In this document: in pieces, positions 61,065 to 64,000 of the stretch
How positions within the stretch are numbered: position 1 is the stretch's first letter
How the letters are laid out: every line of letters begins with the position of its first letter
NCBI RefSeq assembly: GCF_035222275.1
Contig: NW_026946359.1
Location: 992,001 to 1,056,000, forward strand
Length of the DNA stretch: 64,000 bases
Origin: Podospora bellae-mahoneyi
Taxonomy: Eukaryota > Ascomycota > Sordariomycetes > Sordariales > Podosporaceae
Reading direction: 5' to 3'
Position numbers and translations under genes: made by a program
The notes under the pieces: model-generated
Seen by the model: the letters and a program-made list of their open reading frames with translations, nothing else
What the model was told of the DNA's origin: nothing
The model's database searches: none

Positions 61065-63637
61065 GACTTCGGGGCTTTCAAATATAGAATGCTTTGGACA
61101 AACAACTCCCCTCCAAAAGAATGAAAACTAGACTAGCATCTAGGAGAATGGGCGCTTGTGGAAGGGCATGGATGAGGCGGGAAAGAAACAGCTCATTGCA
61201 CAAGGGAAGGGAGGCATCCTCAAGTGCTTGTGCAACGGGTTCACAGAGACAGGAGAGAGGTCTTTGGGGCGTAGGACTTTGTTCCAAAGAATCGAAGCTT
61301 CAGGAACAAGCCATCCTGCCCCAACCTAATGCGAACCAGTCTCCCCCACCTGGGCTCGGGAAGTGCCAGGCCCAGTCCCCACAACCCCGCTCGGCGTGAT
61401 ACACCTTCCCACACCACCCAATAGATAAGCCCTATGCCGATCACCCTGCTCGTCTGATAAGGCACCTGTCACACAATGAGGCTGCCGCAGCACACTATGC
61501 CTGATTCGGCCAATAATCTAATCCAGAAGATTTTCTTGTGACGAAGTCTCTTTCAACGTCGTTCGGTTTTCTCACATCAGACGGCCTCAGCAGAAATTAG
61601 GTGTGACATCTACTGCCGCGAGAACAGCACATGTTACCGCACGGGTGTGTCATGAAGCGTGGGATTAGTTGCGCGGTCCTGCACCGCTGCGTTCCACAAT
61701 CGAGCTATTGGCAGCGGACCCCCAAATGAAACGATTCCGGCTGGCCTTCAAGGTTCCTACGGCGAGGTGCGCCTGTGATGTGGGGTCTGATGTTGGTGAA
61801 CTGTGATGAGCTTGGTGATGCGGATATGTGCGTGAGAGTGCGGGGGAGAGTGTGCAGGAGAGCCAGTTGCTGCCTTGACCCGCGGCAGGCCGCTCGTGTT
61901 ACTGATGGTCTTCATGCAGGCATCACATGCTACACCCAAAGGCTGATATATAGATATGTTTGAGAGGTGCTGCCGCAATACCATATGTATGAAGTCGTTG
62001 GATGGCCCTTGTGATCCCCTGCCATGCTGATGCCGCACAGCACCGGTTCTTGGACAACGGCCAAGCAGCCAAGTAAACCAACCCCTTTTCATACCGATGC
62101 AATGGGTATGGATCTTTTATCATCCTCTCACTCCAAGTGTGTGTGCTGGCCTTTGCCTTGAATGCAAATCCTTGTCTTTGACTCATTTCCTGCTTTTACT
62201 TTTATTTTCTTGCCTTTCTTGCCCGCCCGTCTTTGATAGCATCGTGTAGGTACCTAGACACTATATTTTATACCCACGCTTTGATCATAGACACTGTGAG
62301 CTTAGAGAATGTCTACCACAAGTTCAGAGGATAAGGATATAGTGCCTAGATAAAGTCGGATAATATTATGCATAGGCTCAAGATCTGAGCTTATACATAC
62401 CACTCACCGAACATCAAATAGATACTATATTCTCTATTTGATCTTAGATAATAGCTACTATAAGCTTAGATGTCATCCTTAATAAGTTTAGAGTGTAGGG
62501 GTATATCTATCACAGGCTCGGAGGTTACTGTGTATAAGTGTAAACTCTAAGCCTACAGATACTGTTACCGAGCACAAAATAGACATAACATGTCATATCC
62601 AAGCTCAGATAGTGTCCTTGATGAGCTTAAATTGTAAGTGTAAGGTGTCTCTTACAAGCTTGGGTAATCTTATGCATAAGCTTAGACAGTGAGGGTGCAA
62701 ATCTTCCTTATGATTTAGCTGTGCAGAGGAAGATGAGAGAAATCTATTTACATGTGTGCTGAAGGGATCTGCTCTCTGGGCCTTATACTGTATAGCCAAA
62801 CAATGACTTCTACAAATTCAAAATACAAACGTACTACGTCTTCTTCACCATCATCCACTATCCGGGGTTCCTCTGCTCGCAGTTGAGTTGGCAAAAGACA
62901 TTGTTGCCACGAGTTCTATTTGTGGGTGGGCTCCTCGGTGGTTATGTTTGGGATGATTCTATGGACGTTATGCTCCGGTGGGTGAAAATCCGGAATCTGG
63001 CGAAGGTACGAGTAGTTTCTCCTTGAATCCTGTTCAGTTTGCTAGTGCATAGCTCTCTGGCTGTTCTCAAGGGTAGTGAGCACACTTGGTGGGCTTTGCT
63101 GGTTGTCCTTGATTGCAGCATGGTGGAGTCCCGGCGTCAGCAGCGCCCAGATTCGGACTTCCCCCCTGTGAGAGACTTGAGGAGAGTTGATTTTCGTGTA
63201 TCTCTCATGGCAGGGGCCAAATGGCTGCTCTTTGTCTTCTCTCTGTAGGAAGCTTGATTGAGGACATTGAATTTTTCGGAATGGGACGGGGTGTCTTTGG
63301 CTTAGGTAGGTAGCCTTCTGAGCCGTAAATTTCTCTGGGACGAGATGGTTCCCATTTGGGAGGGAAAAAGAAGGGGTGTATGATATAGCTTGTTGACTCT
63401 GGAAAGTGGTGGGAGCTTGTGCAGTACTGTGATGATAGGTAGCTGATGCGGTCGGGAATTTATTCTGCTCCTGCTTGGCAATTTTGAGAAACTAGTAGAT
63501 CAATGTAGGTATTTTCTCACTTTCAAGTGAAGAAGTTATATATCTGTGAATGTATGTGTCAAAGCCGGACAGTCATGGTGGAGTTGCCAGCGATGCCTTC
63601 TATGATGCATACCTTGATATTTGCTTCACAAGTGGAG
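61065..63637. other. Gene-poor stretch, 2.6 kb
   Basis: Promoter side of the F-box gene, then AT-rich DNA with a degenerate repeat (62250-62720, separate entry). No coding gene or RNA gene supported. Confidence 0.45.
62250..62720. repeat. Degenerate AT-rich repeat field
   Basis: The word AGCTTAGA and near forms (GAGCTTAGAG, AAGCTTAGAT, ATCTTAGATA, AGTTTAGAG, AAGCTTAGACA, GAGCTTAAAT) recur irregularly, spaced by tens of bases, together with ATTATGCATAGGCT/CTTATGCATAAGCT and AAATAGA. The DNA is rich in TpA and lacks long open frames. It resembles an old tandem array or a repeat altered by RIP-type C-to-T mutation (inference). Confidence 0.5.
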
Positions 63638-64000
63638 TTAACGTTCATTGTAGAATCGAAGCCAAAAGCAGTAAATGGAAGTATCACGGGCAGTGTGTGC
63701 AAGAAGTATTACAGTTTTGACGCAAACGAATCTCAGGGTAGCCAGGCCGTGCATCTGACGATACAGATGATACTCTGCGCAAGGAAAGGGATGTGCACGG
63801 ACCAGATTCAGGGGCTTGTTGACTTGGCTGTTAGGAGAGTGATGCAGAAAGCGGTCCGTTGCCTGGATGTCTGTGTTACCTGTGGTATTGAAGCTCATGA
63901 TCTCCTCTGTGTATGTGATCTCAACTTGATATTGGAAGGCCCTAGGCGGAAGGGCCTGGTTCATTGCCAGTGTGGGGGTACCGACGCCGAAATGGGATGG
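63638..64000 (-). CDS. Uncertain partial exon at the right edge
   Basis: On the minus strand the frame is open from the window edge: PSHFGVGTPTLAMNQALPPR, then FQYQVEITYTEEIMSFNTT, with codon use like a real gene. After about 63880 the reading becomes less protein-like, and a GTAACA donor with a cag acceptor 52 bp on would end the protein after a few codons (at about 63810). Either this splice or the unspliced frame to 63638 is the 3' end. The family is not recognised and the gene's start lies outside the window. Confidence 0.3.
   Translation of the reverse strand, partial: PSHFGVGTPTLAMNQALPPRAFQYQVEITYTEEIMSFNTTGNTDIQATDRFLHHSPNSQVNKPLNLVRAHPFPCAEYHLYRQMHGLATLRFVCVKTVILLAHTARDTSIYCFWLRFYNER

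Overview
The window reads as nuclear DNA of a filamentous ascomycete, most likely a Sordariomycete (Podospora/Chaetomium/Neurospora-like). Genes carry few, mostly 55-85 bp introns with GTAAGT/GTATGC-type donors and CAG/TAG acceptors. The gene set fits: a fungal Zn2Cys6 regulator, a PA-domain EDEM mannosidase, a flavohemoglobin and a fungal Ost5. Fifteen protein genes are supported (two of them weaker), plus one uncertain partial exon at the right edge. I found no tRNA, rRNA, CRISPR array or intact transposon.

Layout. 1-3026 (-): a single-pass membrane protein with a long Ser/Thr/Pro-rich outer region, cut by the left edge. 4424-5629 (+): a SET-domain protein behind a long pyrimidine-rich leader. 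10016-10933 (+): adenine phosphoribosyltransferase, converging on 11924-15432 (-), an ER mannosidase of the EDEM/Htm1 type. 22103-24089 (-): a nuclear-looking fungal regulator with a conserved basic domain. 35691-38289 (-): a Zn2Cys6 transcription factor. 41851-42598 (+): a probable N-myristoylated small protein, converging on 42791-43828 (-), a mitochondrial-looking short-chain dehydrogenase. 48041-49288 (+): flavohemoglobin. From 51120 to 61064 the genes are packed: GCN5 (-), OST5 (+), RAD1 (+), two unrecognised small genes (+), glucose-6-phosphate 1-epimerase (+) and an F-box protein (-). Between the gene groups lie gene-poor stretches of 4.4, 6.7, 11.6, 3.6 and 4.2 kb, unusually long for such a genome.

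Themes. Several genes serve chromatin and genome upkeep (GCN5, SET protein, RAD1). Two serve ER glycoprotein handling (OST5, EDEM). Others serve nucleotide salvage, sugar-phosphate metabolism and nitric-oxide defence. They do not form one pathway or a secondary-metabolite cluster.

The most unusual signal is directly behind GCN5. After its normal stop codon the same frame stays open for 105 more codons, encoding an AT-hook, a Gln-Pro-Glu repeat and an acidic end. This suggests a hidden C-terminal extension made by read-through or alternative processing. Also notable are an intron of about 1.26 kb in the membrane-protein gene, the very tight OST5-RAD1 pair, a structured GC-rich patch near 19.6-19.9 kb and a degenerate AT-rich repeat near 62.3-62.7 kb.
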